Shown: positions 43,118 through 53,040 of the stretch, one piece after another
Numbering within the stretch: position 1 is the stretch's first letter
How the letters are laid out: the number at the start of each line of letters is the position of its first letter
Source of the DNA: Notospermus geniculatus
Lineage: Eukaryota; Nemertea; Pilidiophora; Heteronemertea; Lineidae
Assembly: GCA_002633025.1 (NCBI GenBank)
Contig: NMRB01001533.1
Span: forward strand, 12,066 to 76,065
DNA length: 64,000 bases
Reading direction: 5' to 3'
The notes under the pieces: generated by a model
Seen by the model: only the letters and a program-made list of their open reading frames with translations
What the model was told of the DNA's origin: nothing
Database searches by the model: none
Made by a program: the position numbers and the translations under genes

Positions 43118-43933
43118 TGAGTCTATAATATTATGCATTTGACTAAGCATGATTGTAGGCGTAAGCCTTGGCCTAGGCCTATAGGGGCGAAACGCACAAC
43201 AATCCCGAGTGCCGTGTGTGGCGAGTCATGTCAGTTAGGCAGCAGTTGATTGAGTTGCACAGCTGCCCTACAGGCAGCCCCTAGCGGACGGATCGGGTAC
43301 CAATCTAAGCGATTATGACACCACCAGTGACGTCACATATTCAGCGAGCGGAATGGGCTAAATTCGTTTTCGTGCAGTTTCGTCCCTGAGAATAATTTAT
43401 GGCCCACATGATGACGTCACATGTTCATCGCCGGTTACCAAAAAACGCTTCAAACTCATAACTGGATCCCGTTTTGGACTAAATTTCACGTTAGTTCGCC
43501 TCACAATTATGATACATGTACACACCGATCCTATAAGGTTTGTACGCCCGTCATACTCTTGTAAATTCAGTATCAGGTGACAAAGTTTCAGGCGAAATTT
43601 CCTGTCCAAGGCCAAAATGATTGCTGTGAAACGCACACTAATTAGCAAGCTTCGCTGATTTGCCGCTACGCGGCGGTTGGTTTCCGTGCGTCCAGAATGG
43701 CTCTGAGAGGATAATATTCGGATAGAGCCTAGTACTAGGATAGAGACATTTTACACTACACTAAGGTCGGAGGAAGCAATCACTTTTTGAATTCAATACA
43801 GTGTGGCTTTACGCAACTACTTTAAAAACTTCTGTGCAGAAAAAATCAGGTCATACATTGCTTTGTCGGAACTTCCCTGATCAGAAATGAGATAAAATGA
43901 ACTCTGTGTCATGAGTCCTACTTTCCTTGGCAG

Positions 43934-44062
43934 ACAATGACAATAAAACAACGCTTAATAGGCTTAATTCGCAGGCAGAATCCACAAGCATCGTCACATA
44001 TATGCAACGTTTCTTCCGATTTTGCTGCTCACTTTTTCGTGCCGTGTCTTTTGGAACTCAAG
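43934..44062 (+). CDS. gene B exon (first seen), DEP-like protein
   Basis: The acceptor TACTTTCCTTGGCAG and donor GTAAGG bound 129 nt. Of the frames, the one reading MTIKQRLIGLIRRQNPQASS to CLLELK is phase 0 at both ends and joins the next exon. An alternative frame from an ATG at 43927 would break the phase. Weaker support than the later exons. Confidence 0.5.
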
Positions 44063-44082
44063 GTAAGGACAAGATACAGAAT

Positions 44083-44103
44083 AGCACAAAATTGACACAC
44101 AAA
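44083..44103 (-). repeat. isolated Penelope-like tail motif
   Basis: AGCACAAAATTGACACACAA just after the donor of the preceding exon. Its complement follows the foldbacks at 25187 and 45283, and another copy is at 34306-34327. Confidence 0.55.
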
Positions 44104-44845
44104 ATGAAGTGTAGGAATGACCTAGTGACCTACTTAAAGACTAGTTGGACCAACGTAGTCATGTTTGGAGTGACATACTTCCAGTGACCTACTTAAGGAC
44201 AGTTGAGCCAAGGTAGTCATGTTTGGTATCAAACAAGGTAATATGAAATGTAGGTTTGAACTTCCATTCCATAACTTGAGATCTTCGATATTTGCTTGCT
44301 TGCCATTAAAAGGTGAAATATTCGTACTTGTCTCACTTTTCCCCTGTCAACATCTTCGAGTTGCCAAGTCATAGTCAGCTGAGCGCAAGGCCCATGGGCC
44401 TCTTGTTAGGTCACTCTGTGAACTATACTGTAGTCATGACATGGTGTCCGGCGTCGTCATCAACTGCGTAGTCCCTTAGCAGGACACAAAATTGTTTGAG
44501 AACCATTTGTCGCCACATGCATTTTCATTTCTAGAACGTTTGACCCCAGACACAATATTCGTTTGGAAATCTTAGGAAAAACATTTGTATTTTTATCCAG
44601 CAAGACAAATGTTTCTAATCCATTTAAACGAACATGAATTTTGTTGCTCGAATAAACATGTTTGTCTTCATTTGGCACATTTCATTGGAGCATGAAATGT
44701 TAGCATTTTGTTTGGCGTGTGAAACGTTCGCTTCTCGTTTGGCGCGAGAAATATTTGCACTTTCTTTCAAACTACGTTTTGATACTTTGTGTTGCTTTCA
44801 CTTTTGGCAAATCTTCATTCTAAAACCATTGGGAACAATGTTTAA

Positions 44846-45248
44846 CTCTTTGAGTGCCAAAGACGTACTGGTACGTCACTGTGTTTTAGGGACATTTCAG
44901 TTCACCAGATGAACACCAGATGTCTCACCAATCTCTAATACTGTTCTAAATGGCTCTCTGACTGTGGGCAATGGAATTGTGTGGTGTTTGGGACTGTGGG
45001 AGGCTTGGTGGTTGTGCTGCACCTCATTTTGTGGCAAAAATTGGCATTTTTTGCAAAAAATACAGTTTTTGTGATCACTTTTTAGAAAATGTTCCCCCCA
45101 CAAATTCTGCTTTCATGATTGTTTTTTTGAAAGAAGAAGTAGAAACAAACATTATGAGGCCAGTTTGGGGTGTCTATCTGAATTTTTTTTTGCCTGAAAT
45201 TTTGATGGGAAAAGTGGTCTAAACCCTGTATTTCCGGCACTCAAAGAG
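44846..45248. mobile_element. 403-bp MITE in TTAA (family 9)
   Basis: TTAA at 44842-44845 and 45249-45252. Ends CTCTTTGAGTGCC and GGCACTCAAAGAG. No coding. Confidence 0.8.
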
Positions 45249-45282
45249 TTAAAGATCATTTGGGTTCCATTTAACTATGAAG

Positions 45283-45515
45283 GGGTAAATATCAAGAAGT
45301 CAACTTCCAGGACTTAGCAAATTTTCGACCCCAACTGGGGTCTTCTTCAGGCTGGCACTTTTCCACACTAGATTTCAGAAAAGACTCTTTTCTGAAATCT
45401 AGTGTGGAAAAGTGCCAGCCTGAAGAAGACCCCGGTTGGGGTCGAAAATTTGCTAAGTCCTGGAAGTTGACTTCTTGATATTTACCACTTTGTGTGTCAA
45501 TTTTTGTGCTTTCTT
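45283..45515. mobile_element. compact foldback with hammerhead-like hairpin and tail
   Basis: Near-perfect arms of about 95 bp meet at AGACTCTTTTCT. Each arm contains CCTGAAGAAGACCCC, GGTT, GGGGTCGAAA. The tail TTTGTGTGTCAATTTTTGTG follows on the right. Same family as 25187-26010, without the long middle. Confidence 0.65.
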
Positions 45516-45677
45516 CTTTGCATTTAACTATGAAAATATCAAACAATTTGCAAAAAATATTTAAATTTGTTCTTCGTCTGAAACAAAAAAAATTGAACAT
45601 GATCCCTAATTCCAAACATTAAATAAGTCGCCAATAAACTGAAGAATCCCTGTCATGTATTTGTTTTCTTCTTTCAG

Positions 45678-45824
45678 TTCTTCATGAAGTTCGTGAGTAC
45701 CAGGTGTCCGAACCTGAGCTTGGATGACATGGTGGAGAAAATGGACACTGTGGTATTCCAGCTCCAGTTGTACACGCAGCCAAGCGAGAGGTTGATTGCA
45801 TTGTATTACCAATTATATGAAAGT
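45678..45824 (+). CDS. gene B exon, DEP-like protein
   Basis: TTGTTTTCTTCTTTCAG acceptor and GTGAGT donor bound 147 nt in phase 0. The peptide FFMKFVSTRCPNLSLDDMVE continues to LIALYYQLYES, amphipathic and probably helical. No family recognised for this part alone. Confidence 0.65.
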
Positions 45825-45949
45825 GTGAGTTTAAAATAGTGAACCAAGAGCTGAATGCCAACCATATGCATATCCACGTCTGCATTACTTAAGACCCTAC
45901 GGAAGTGATTTACAGGTTATTCAAAAATTCCCCGCCCTGTCCTTGTACA

Positions 45950-46486
45950 GTAAACCCTCGCTATAACGTACACGCAAAATGTACGTTATAGCGAGGAAGG
46001 CTTTTGGCCTGTCCATTTTGAATGGCGTACGTGCACAGGGACCGTGGTGCATTTATGCCGACCGTCGCATGCAGACTATTTGACGGCAGTACCAGTTTTC
46101 GCGGGTCTTACCGCGATCGCCGCGACTGTTTCACGAATATCACAAAAAATAAAAATGACGAACATTTAATTCTTTTGATGATGAATTGTCATAATTAGGC
46201 CTATTTACAGTCATAACAGCCAAACAAACTAAGCATGAAGACAACTTGTGTTAATTGACCCAAGCTCATTAGCATGGTGTGACGGGGAGACATCAGGGGA
46301 GACATACAGTTTACAGTACATTATTGTACAAAGTATACACTTAACCGTATGATCGGCTGAGTCTGAGTGCGGGGGATTTCAAGGAAATATAATATTTTGG
46401 ATAAAAAATTGGGGTTCATGGAAAATGTACGTTATATCCGGGAGTACGTAATAATGAGGTACGTTATAGCGAGGTTTTACTGTATT
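45950..46486. mobile_element. pogo-like element with CGCTATAACGTAC ends
   Basis: TACAGTAAACCCTCGCTATA on the left and TATAGCGAGGTTTTACTGTA on the right, the classic pogo/Tigger terminus form with TA flanks. No transposase is left. In a gene B intron. Confidence 0.8.
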
Positions 46487-46718
46487 ACACAATATTAGCA
46501 TAAAAATCATGCCATAACATGGTCAACATATTGTTGTAACATGTTCACCAAAAATAGGTAAAATTTGTCCTCTGCATTAAATTTTACAAATTTTTTTCTT
46601 ATGCACAGTTTCTTTTTGTGGCCAATATAGATCTCAGTGGCAAAGCCAGGTCTCTCTGAGCTTTAATACAAGATTTTGGTGTATTTGCTGTTTAACAGGC
46701 TCTTATGATCTTTTCCAG

Positions 46719-46875
46719 TGTAACCAGTCAGAATATTCAAGTGAAGATGACGACCATCTCCCGGCGAAGTACCTTCAACGGATGAAACATGACCTTCACC
46801 TCCTGCGGAAATGCTTCTCTGGTGAAGACCTCATCAACTGGGTGTTGGAGCATCCTACTCCATCGCCATTATCAA
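46719..46875 (+). CDS. gene B exon, first half of DEP-like segment
   Basis: Acceptor CTTATGATCTTTTCCAG and donor GTAAGC bound 157 nt, phase 0 in and phase 1 out. It encodes an acidic start (SEYSSEDDDHLP), then LHLLRKCFSGEDLINWVLEH, which has the F-x-G-x-D-L-x-x-W-L pattern of the first half of a DEP domain (a small helical fold used for membrane or receptor association). The second half is on the next exon. Confidence 0.72.
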
Positions 46876-46936
46876 GTAAGCAGGCTGATTTTCTAGGAAA
46901 TATATTTGTTCAATCTATTAAATAGTCAGATGTTAA

Positions 46937-47183
46937 AGATAATGTATCACGGGTATTTTCGCGGGCCATGAAATTCATTGTTTATTTACATTTTGTTTGT
47001 TTATGTCCAGGCTTTCTTTGTCTTATGAGTGATTTGTTGGTGGCATGCCCCTCTAGAAATTCTGTTGATTCCAAAAGTACTCATTTTGGTGGGTTGGCAT
47101 GTCCCAAAAGTAAAAAAAACATAATGTAAATATCCATGTTTACAAACATTGAATGTAAACAATGAAGTCGTGATACATCATCT
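46937..47183. mobile_element. TTAA MITE family 5, copy 2 (uninterrupted)
   Basis: TTAA at 46933-46936 and 47184-47187; same ends as at 24980. It gives the reference structure for this family. Confidence 0.85.
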
Positions 47184-47189
47184 TTAAGG

Positions 47190-47640
47190 ACAGTGAAACC
47201 TCCCTCAACGGACACCTCTGCCAGGAGGACACCTCTCTATTAAGGACACCAAAGTTCAGTCCCAAACTGGTCACGGTGGTGTAGTGGTTCAGGCCTCCGA
47301 CTAGCGGTCAGAGGGTCCCAGTTTCGAATCCCACTGGGCGTGATACTTTGGGCAAGTCTCTTTGCTTACTGGCCTCTCTCCACCCAGGTGTATAAATGGG
47401 TACTGCTCGGAAATGCTCAGATTGTAGCACTGGATAAGCAGCTCATCTGAGTTCTACTGAAAGGTTTCAGGATAGACTGGGGTTAAAGTGTAAAGTCGGA
47501 TGACACCTCTGCCGTTGTTGATATCAGACTATAAACCCAAACTTTAACTTTTTAAAAATTTCTATTCATTTTGACCTCTGTTATCAGGACACCACTCAAT
47601 CAAGGACATCATCTGTCAAACTGACAGAGGTGTCCTTGAC
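47190..47640. mobile_element. pogo-like element interrupted by a SINE
   Basis: GGACAGTGAAACCTCCCTCA starts it, with repeated GGACACCTCT motifs, and the complementary AGAGGTGTCCTTGACTGAGA ends it. The SINE at 47270-47555 is nested within. Confidence 0.6.
47270..47555 (+). mobile_element. tRNA-derived SINE, near full length
   Basis: The head has an A box (TGGTGTAGTGG) and a near-B box (GTTTCGAATCC). A body with CTCTCCACCCAGGTGTATAA follows, a block I associate with many deuterostome SINEs, then a 3' part ending AACCCAAACTTTAACTTT. A 3' fragment is at 33690-33840. Confidence 0.8.
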
Positions 47641-47644
47641 TGAG

Positions 47645-47935
47645 AGGTCAAAGTTAAAAGTTTTGCCATTTTTGGTGGCACATTTCAGGTTACATGTATT
47701 TGATCTGGAGCATTCTAATTTGGTGTGATAATAAATCAAGACAACATCTGTGACTACAGCAAATTTCAGCCAGATTGGACTTCAAATATGGCCACCAGGC
47801 AGCCATCTTGGAAAATGGATTTGGCCCCCATATATCTCTTGAATGACTGCAACTAGAATGTTATGACATTGAAAGAGTATGTAACCTAGGTACCCTATAT
47901 GCACAACAAATTTTTTGGCCCTATCAGACTTCGAG
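47645..47935. repeat. ATGGCCACCAGG repeat reaching the gene B splice site
   Basis: TTCAAATATGGCCACCAGGC and GCCATCTTGGA, with the order of blocks matching 53340-53600. The repeat runs to GGCCCTATCAGACTTCGAGT, within 20 nt of the next exon. Confidence 0.75.
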
Positions 47936-47951
47936 TATGTTGTCCTTTCAG

Positions 47952-48074
47952 ATCCTGGGACAGATTCCGACAGTTCACCGGAAATGTTTGCAAGAGAAAA
48001 CGCGGAGAATATCTGCCAGAGACTGCTCGATGATGAGGTGATCGTTGGGGTAGACAGTGACAATCATAATCTAG
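47952..48074 (+). CDS. gene B exon, second half of DEP-like segment
   Basis: The acceptor TTGTCCTTTCAG and donor GTACGA bound 123 nt, phase 1 in and phase 1 out. It encodes SPEMFARENAENICQRLLDD followed by EVIVGVDSDN, matching the second half of a DEP domain (helix, then beta strand). An alternative acceptor at 47927 is in frame, but its sequence belongs to the upstream repeat, so I prefer 47952. Confidence 0.7.
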
Positions 48075-48174
48075 GTACGAAACGTGTTAAGGGACCCTAC
48101 AGGCAACCTCCTCATAGCCATTTTGATGTGTTCATCACACCGATTGTTTGGCATGAGAATCCAACTCTGAGACA

Positions 48175-48454
48175 TACAGTACAGGTCACAGTTGACATCC
48201 CTAAATTCGCGTAAGTTACGCGTAAGTCACTCGTAACTTACGCAACAACTCACGAGCTATGCTACGCGTAACTTACAAGGTGAGTTACGCAAATTTCGCT
48301 AGCTACGCAATGATTTACGAGACGAGTTACGCGATTTTGGCGGGTTACGCGGTGAGTTACGCGAAACCAAAGCCGCGAGTTACCCGTAAGTTACGTGTAC
48401 TTTACGGGTAGCTTACGCGAAGCCGTAGGGATGTCAATTGTGACCTGTACTGTA
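48175..48454. mobile_element. MITE filled with GTTACGCG motifs, copy 1
   Basis: Ends TACAGTACAGGTCACAGTTG and complement. The core is almost entirely variants of GAGTTACGCG and CGTAAGTTACG in both orientations. The second copy is at 63191-63482. Both are intronic, in genes on opposite strands. Confidence 0.88.
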
Positions 48455-48812
48455 TGTGACCCAGTCCGGTAAAACCCAGCCAAAGTCGCTGAACACCACA
48501 GGGTTGATAAGTTATGTAGGGAGTGCCATCACAATGAAAAAACGACGGTCTTTTGGTGGCAAATAAAGCCTTATCAATTGTGCAACAAAATGAAATTGCT
48601 GTCATCAGTCTGTATGACAGCGATTATTGCTGTCTGACAGCAATAATTGACTATCTGACAGCAAACTTTCGATAGAAAACTGTCACGTGGAGTGGCGCCT
48701 TTAGAGGCAACTTGTTGAAAGCTGTCAAAAGACCATGTTGAAAGGGAGTTTAGACGCTTCAAAACCTTTCAACAACGTTCAACACCTTTCAACAAAAGTG
48801 ACCTTCCACAGC

Positions 48813-48982
48813 AAAATGAGTCGGAATGCGCACAGAAGACCCAACATGTCCAAGGTGACACCAATGGTTTGTTGATTTCAGGATTGTCTGCCCATTGTGA
48901 AATTTGACTTTCTTGATTTCTGTAACTTGTCTGGTGTCATCTTAGGTCTTCTTCTGTGTGTATTCTGACTCGTTTTGTTGTG
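48813..48982. mobile_element. 170-bp foldback in the last gene B intron
   Basis: AAAATGAGTCGGAATGCGCA and CCAAGGTGACACC pair with the complement ending GACTCGTTTTGTTG. Just before it, TTTCAACA repeats occur (48710-48800). Confidence 0.7.
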
Positions 48983-49044
48983 CCGGGTCCCAAATTTTGA
49001 ATCGTGTAAACCCCTCTTTAAAACTTCTTTTTCTTCCTGTATAG

Positions 49045-51416
49045 GTTACTCTATTGGGATGGCCTCTGACATTGATGTCAGCTACCCCAGGATGACAATA
49101 TGTACAGGAGATGATGCTGCACCTTCATCGGCAGGTGGGCACGACTTTGAAGATCCCAGTGCAGCAGTTGACCAGCCTTGGAACGACGGACGTGAACGTC
49201 GTGGCGTGTGGACGCCATTTTTCTACAGCCAAGGCTATGATAGATTGCAGGATGATGGCAAAATGGGTCAGACAACGAAACAGGCAAGCGCAAGTGAACC
49301 GGCGTTGTATAGGCCTAGTTTGAAAACTGTCGCTGATACAGATAGCTTGGAAGCTGTATGTGGTTCAGTATCAAGACAACCGCAGGCTCACAATGGTGTT
49401 CTTGGGGATGATCACACTGGTAATGGACAGGAAGAAAATCATGCTATTGGCGCAGATCGCGGAGATGAAATTCCGTATGCTCATCATGATGAACCTGCTG
49501 GGGTCAAGGTCACACAGGCGCTCGAACCATACCAGGCTGAGCCACAGGGTGTTGGTTCTAAACAGGAGGCTGATGCAGACACAGGTGCCAAATTGAATGT
49601 AGCAGATGGAAAATTGGCATGTGCAGCAGATGAAAAACTGGAGGCAAATGGAAGAAAAGATGCTGTACATTCTTTAGAAGATGCAGCTGTGATAAGTGGC
49701 TCAGATGGCTTTGTTACAGAACGGAGTCCGAGTCAGACTGAGATGTTACATCAAGGGAGTGGTGAATTTGTTGAGAAATTTGTTCCTGAGCAGATAGGAA
49801 GGGTGCAAGAAAGTGAAGTGTGCAGCAGTAGAAGTGACAGGCCTACCCCTGTCCTTGGTAACGATGGAGAGAAGGTCCCTCCTGATGTTGATGTTCGTGG
49901 AAGTCCCGAGTCAGCAGTGATTGGTGGTGACGGTGTGTTGGAATCTACTAGCAGAGATAATGACCCTGTAAATTATGAGCCGACCGCAGCTCAACAAGGC
50001 TTTCAAGATAATGCGTCTACTGGAACTGATATTCAAGATAATGGGCAAAGTCCTCGAAGTCTGAATCCACAGATAAGAGGTGAAACGACGGATGAAAAAC
50101 AGGAGCAGATGTCAGATGAAAATCTGGAGCAGATGACAGATGAAAAACAGGGGCAGATGACAGATGAAAAACTGGAGCAGGTGGCAGATGAAAAATTGGA
50201 GAAGGTGACAGATGAAAAACTGGAGCAGGTGGCAGATGAAAAATTGGAGAAGGTGACAGATGAAAAACTGGGGCGGATGACAGATGAAAAACTGGAGCAG
50301 ATGACAGCTGAAAAAATGGAGCAGATGGCAGGTGAAAAACTGGAGCAGATGACAGCTGAAAAACAGGGGCAAATGACAGATGAAAAACTGGGGCAGGTAG
50401 CAGATGAAAAATTGGAGCAGACGAGAGATGAAAAACTGGGGGTGATGACGGGTGAAAAACTGGGCGATGTGACAGATGAAAAACAGGGGCAGACGGCAGA
50501 TGAAAAACAAGAGACAACACGTGAAAGTAAGGACCAGAGTTCAGGTGAAGAAGAGGGGTTGACCACTGAACGACGGATGCAGATAATATCAGACAAACTG
50601 GAGAAGGAGACCCTTGGAGAACAGGACCAGTTGACGGATGAAAAACATGGGGTGGAGATGGGTGGAAATCAGAAAGAGATGACCGGTGGGAAAAAGGAGA
50701 TAGAAAGTAAACAGCTGGCAACAGGTGAAAAACAGGAACAGACGACAGAAAAACATGCAACTATTATTAAGCAGGATTCTACGTCTTGCAATGAAGAGCT
50801 TGAAGAAATTTGGCAAAATCAACACCAAACTTCACAATCACCCCCAAACCTGATGAAAGAAAAAAGCCCTGTTGATGAAAAAGGGCAATGGGCAAAGAGT
50901 TGTGGTGATCTGCTCAGTGACAGCGGCTCTTCAACCCCTCACAGCACATTGAGGGCCCAAAATGACCGCTGCAGTCAAGCGGATAGCCAGAGAAATGACT
51001 GTCGTAATTTAGCGGAGAGTTTCCGCTCGGCCAGTGGATTTGGCCCTTTCGCACCACGCTATATTGAATCGTCGACCGTCGTGTCCTCCTCAATATTCCA
51101 GTCCTCCCAACAGAATTTGTACCGCTTTAAAAGTATCCAGGATGTAAGTGTGTCGACGCATAATTTGACGGAAAGTCTGCTGCAGGATTTGACCAATCAC
51201 AACCAGCATCGCCACAAGATGTCCAAGTTCACTGGACCGCTACTGCAGTCGGCCATTGACAAGAACGTGACCACTAAGTTTGTTTTGACGGTGTTATACA
51301 CCAGAAGGAAACGGGATAAGACCACCAAGAAGTTCTTTAGACGAGTCCCAGAGGAAATGGTGACAGATATCAAGATGCTTGAGGAAACGGCCATGGAGTC
51401 GGGTTGTTTTGGTTGA
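49045..51416 (+). CDS. gene B terminal exon with octapeptide repeat
   Basis: Acceptor TTCTTTTTCTTCCTGTATAG; the exon enters at phase 1 and continues to TGA at 51414-51416. The five gene B exons sum to 2928 nt, an exact number of codons (975 aa in this window). The exon is acidic and disordered at first. At about 50092-50520 it has some 17 units of an eight-residue repeat (consensus TDEKLEQM, 24 nt each). A conserved-looking C-terminus follows from SGFGPFAPRYIESS through NLYRFKSIQDVSVSTHNLTE to KFFRRVPEEMVTDIK. The tail probably has a specific function, but I do not recognise it. Antisense frames over the repeat are shadows. Confidence 0.8.
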
Positions 51417-51589
51417 GTAGTTTTCACATTGCAAGATATACATCTTGGTGACGTGTATCTCTTGATCTCCACACAAAAATTTTCAGTTCCAGAATTATTT
51501 ACTTGATGGGCATATCCACGGTCTCGGACGTGACATTCTTTCACTTATTCAGTGCTGTTTCGGCAAATTTTGGAACCACAGAAAGATGT

Positions 51590-51826
51590 AATACCCTGCA
51601 TCATGTCAGGCTCTTGTCCTTCTATGCCCCTGGTATGAATTAAGTTCGTTGTGATTCATAATTAGTGCTAATTCATAATTTGCTATTCAGTTGCGTCACG
51701 GACGTGACATCACACAGGTAACATCCGTGAGACAACTAGCAAACAGTGCACTAATTATGAATCACAACGAACTTAATTCATACCAGGGGCATAGAGGGAC
51801 ACAAACCTGACATGATGCAGGGTACT
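51590..51826. mobile_element. foldback MITE downstream of gene B
   Basis: CCTGCATCATGTCAGG and its complement CCTGACATGATGCAGG, then inner arms GGTATGAATTAAGTTCGTTG, are inverted copies around a short GTCACGG/CCGTGA centre. Confidence 0.85.
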
Positions 51827-52450
51827 TAATGGTCCTTTGGTGCCATGAGTTGCAGAGACCGCACTGAACAAGTAAAAAAATATCACGAATTTGACCGTGG
51901 ACTTGCCCTGATGGACCGTTCAATGAAGAACCCACGTGATGTTTATAATAGGCCGGCACTGCGAGTGGTACAACCGCTGCGACGTCATTGACGTCACTTT
52001 ATGTGCTAATGTTGCATCATGAGAAAATGGCCTGTACATCTTTCTACAGGAATCAATGAGACAAAAACGTTGCCTATATTGCCATCCTGTCTCTTCATTT
52101 TAAGGGAAAAAGCAAAAAAAATTCATCTGCGACTACATGTAGATGTAAGCTCTGGAACCCTCAGAGTTGAGGGCTCCAGATTTCGCTATGTGGGGCTGGC
52201 TTTAATTACTCTTGTCAATAATGTTTGGATCAAAATTCATATTATATTACCCGGTATGCAATGTTATTGCCCTCTTAGCGAGGTAAACTTTGCCAGATCT
52301 TTACAGTCATGGTCTAGCTGTTAGTCCACATTGGGGACATTGTTTTCAACACAAGTGTACCTATGCTCAGTTCAGATTTCCGATTTGGGTGCCAACCGCC
52401 CTTTGAGGACACCTACAATGGGAGAGGACACTTCTGTGTTAAGGACACCA

Positions 52451-52736
52451 AGGGCGTATTGGAATCCTCGTTCTTGACAACACTCATGCTGACCCAGTTC
52501 ATGAATCATGTAGCTGCTGACTCAACTCGAGAATTGGTTTCGAACGCTGAGAACACAACCTGAGTCAGACCAAGAATGTGTTCTTCTCACTCCCCACTCA
52601 GCGGAGGGTTGAAAAGAACACGTTCTTGGCCCGACAAGGGTTGTGTTCTTGGTGTTCGAAACAGCCGTTCTCGAGTTGAGTCAGCAACTGGGTCAGCACG
52701 AGTGTTGTCAAGGACAGGGATTCGAATACACCCCAA
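52451..52736. mobile_element. inverted-repeat element inside a GGACACC-type repeat
   Basis: GTATTGGAATCCTCGTTCTT and GACAACACTCATGCTGACCC are mirrored at the right. Surrounding 52400-52450 and 52737-52810 carry GAGGACAC motifs as in 47190-47640, so the host is probably a pogo-like relic. No gene in 51827-53040. Confidence 0.65.
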
Positions 52737-53040
52737 AGTTCAGTACCAAATGCACATTTCTGTTAACTTTTTTACCTCTGTAATAGGGTCTCCTTTCAAT
52801 TGAGGACAACACTGTTCATTCCCCAGGGTGGTCTTAAAGGGAACTGGTCATGTCAGTAAAAAGTGATACAGAGAAGTGGTTTCGTGGCCCGCAAAACTCA
52901 CCATTTCAAAATCACGAATTTTTGTATTCTAGATAATTAGATCCATAGACAGGCCTAAATCTGCAGTTGACAGTGTGCTAAGTGGTACCAGTATCCAAAG
53001 AGACTGAAGCCATGTCAGTCGTGCAATAATGCATTTTTAG

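Larger units (their letters stand above)
41441..43209. repeat. tandem segmental duplication, copy 2, with insertion
   Basis: Same sequence as copy 1 but split at TTAA by a 1.15-kb foldback. It ends with the same CACAACAATCCCGAG before unique DNA. Confidence 0.9.

Noticed and set aside
50017-50828. Long antisense open frames (up to about 247 codons) with FHLSSAPVFHLP-like repeats
   Set aside because: They are the reverse complement of the 24-nt repeat in the sense exon 49045-51416. The sense frame has splice-phase support; the antisense frames do not.
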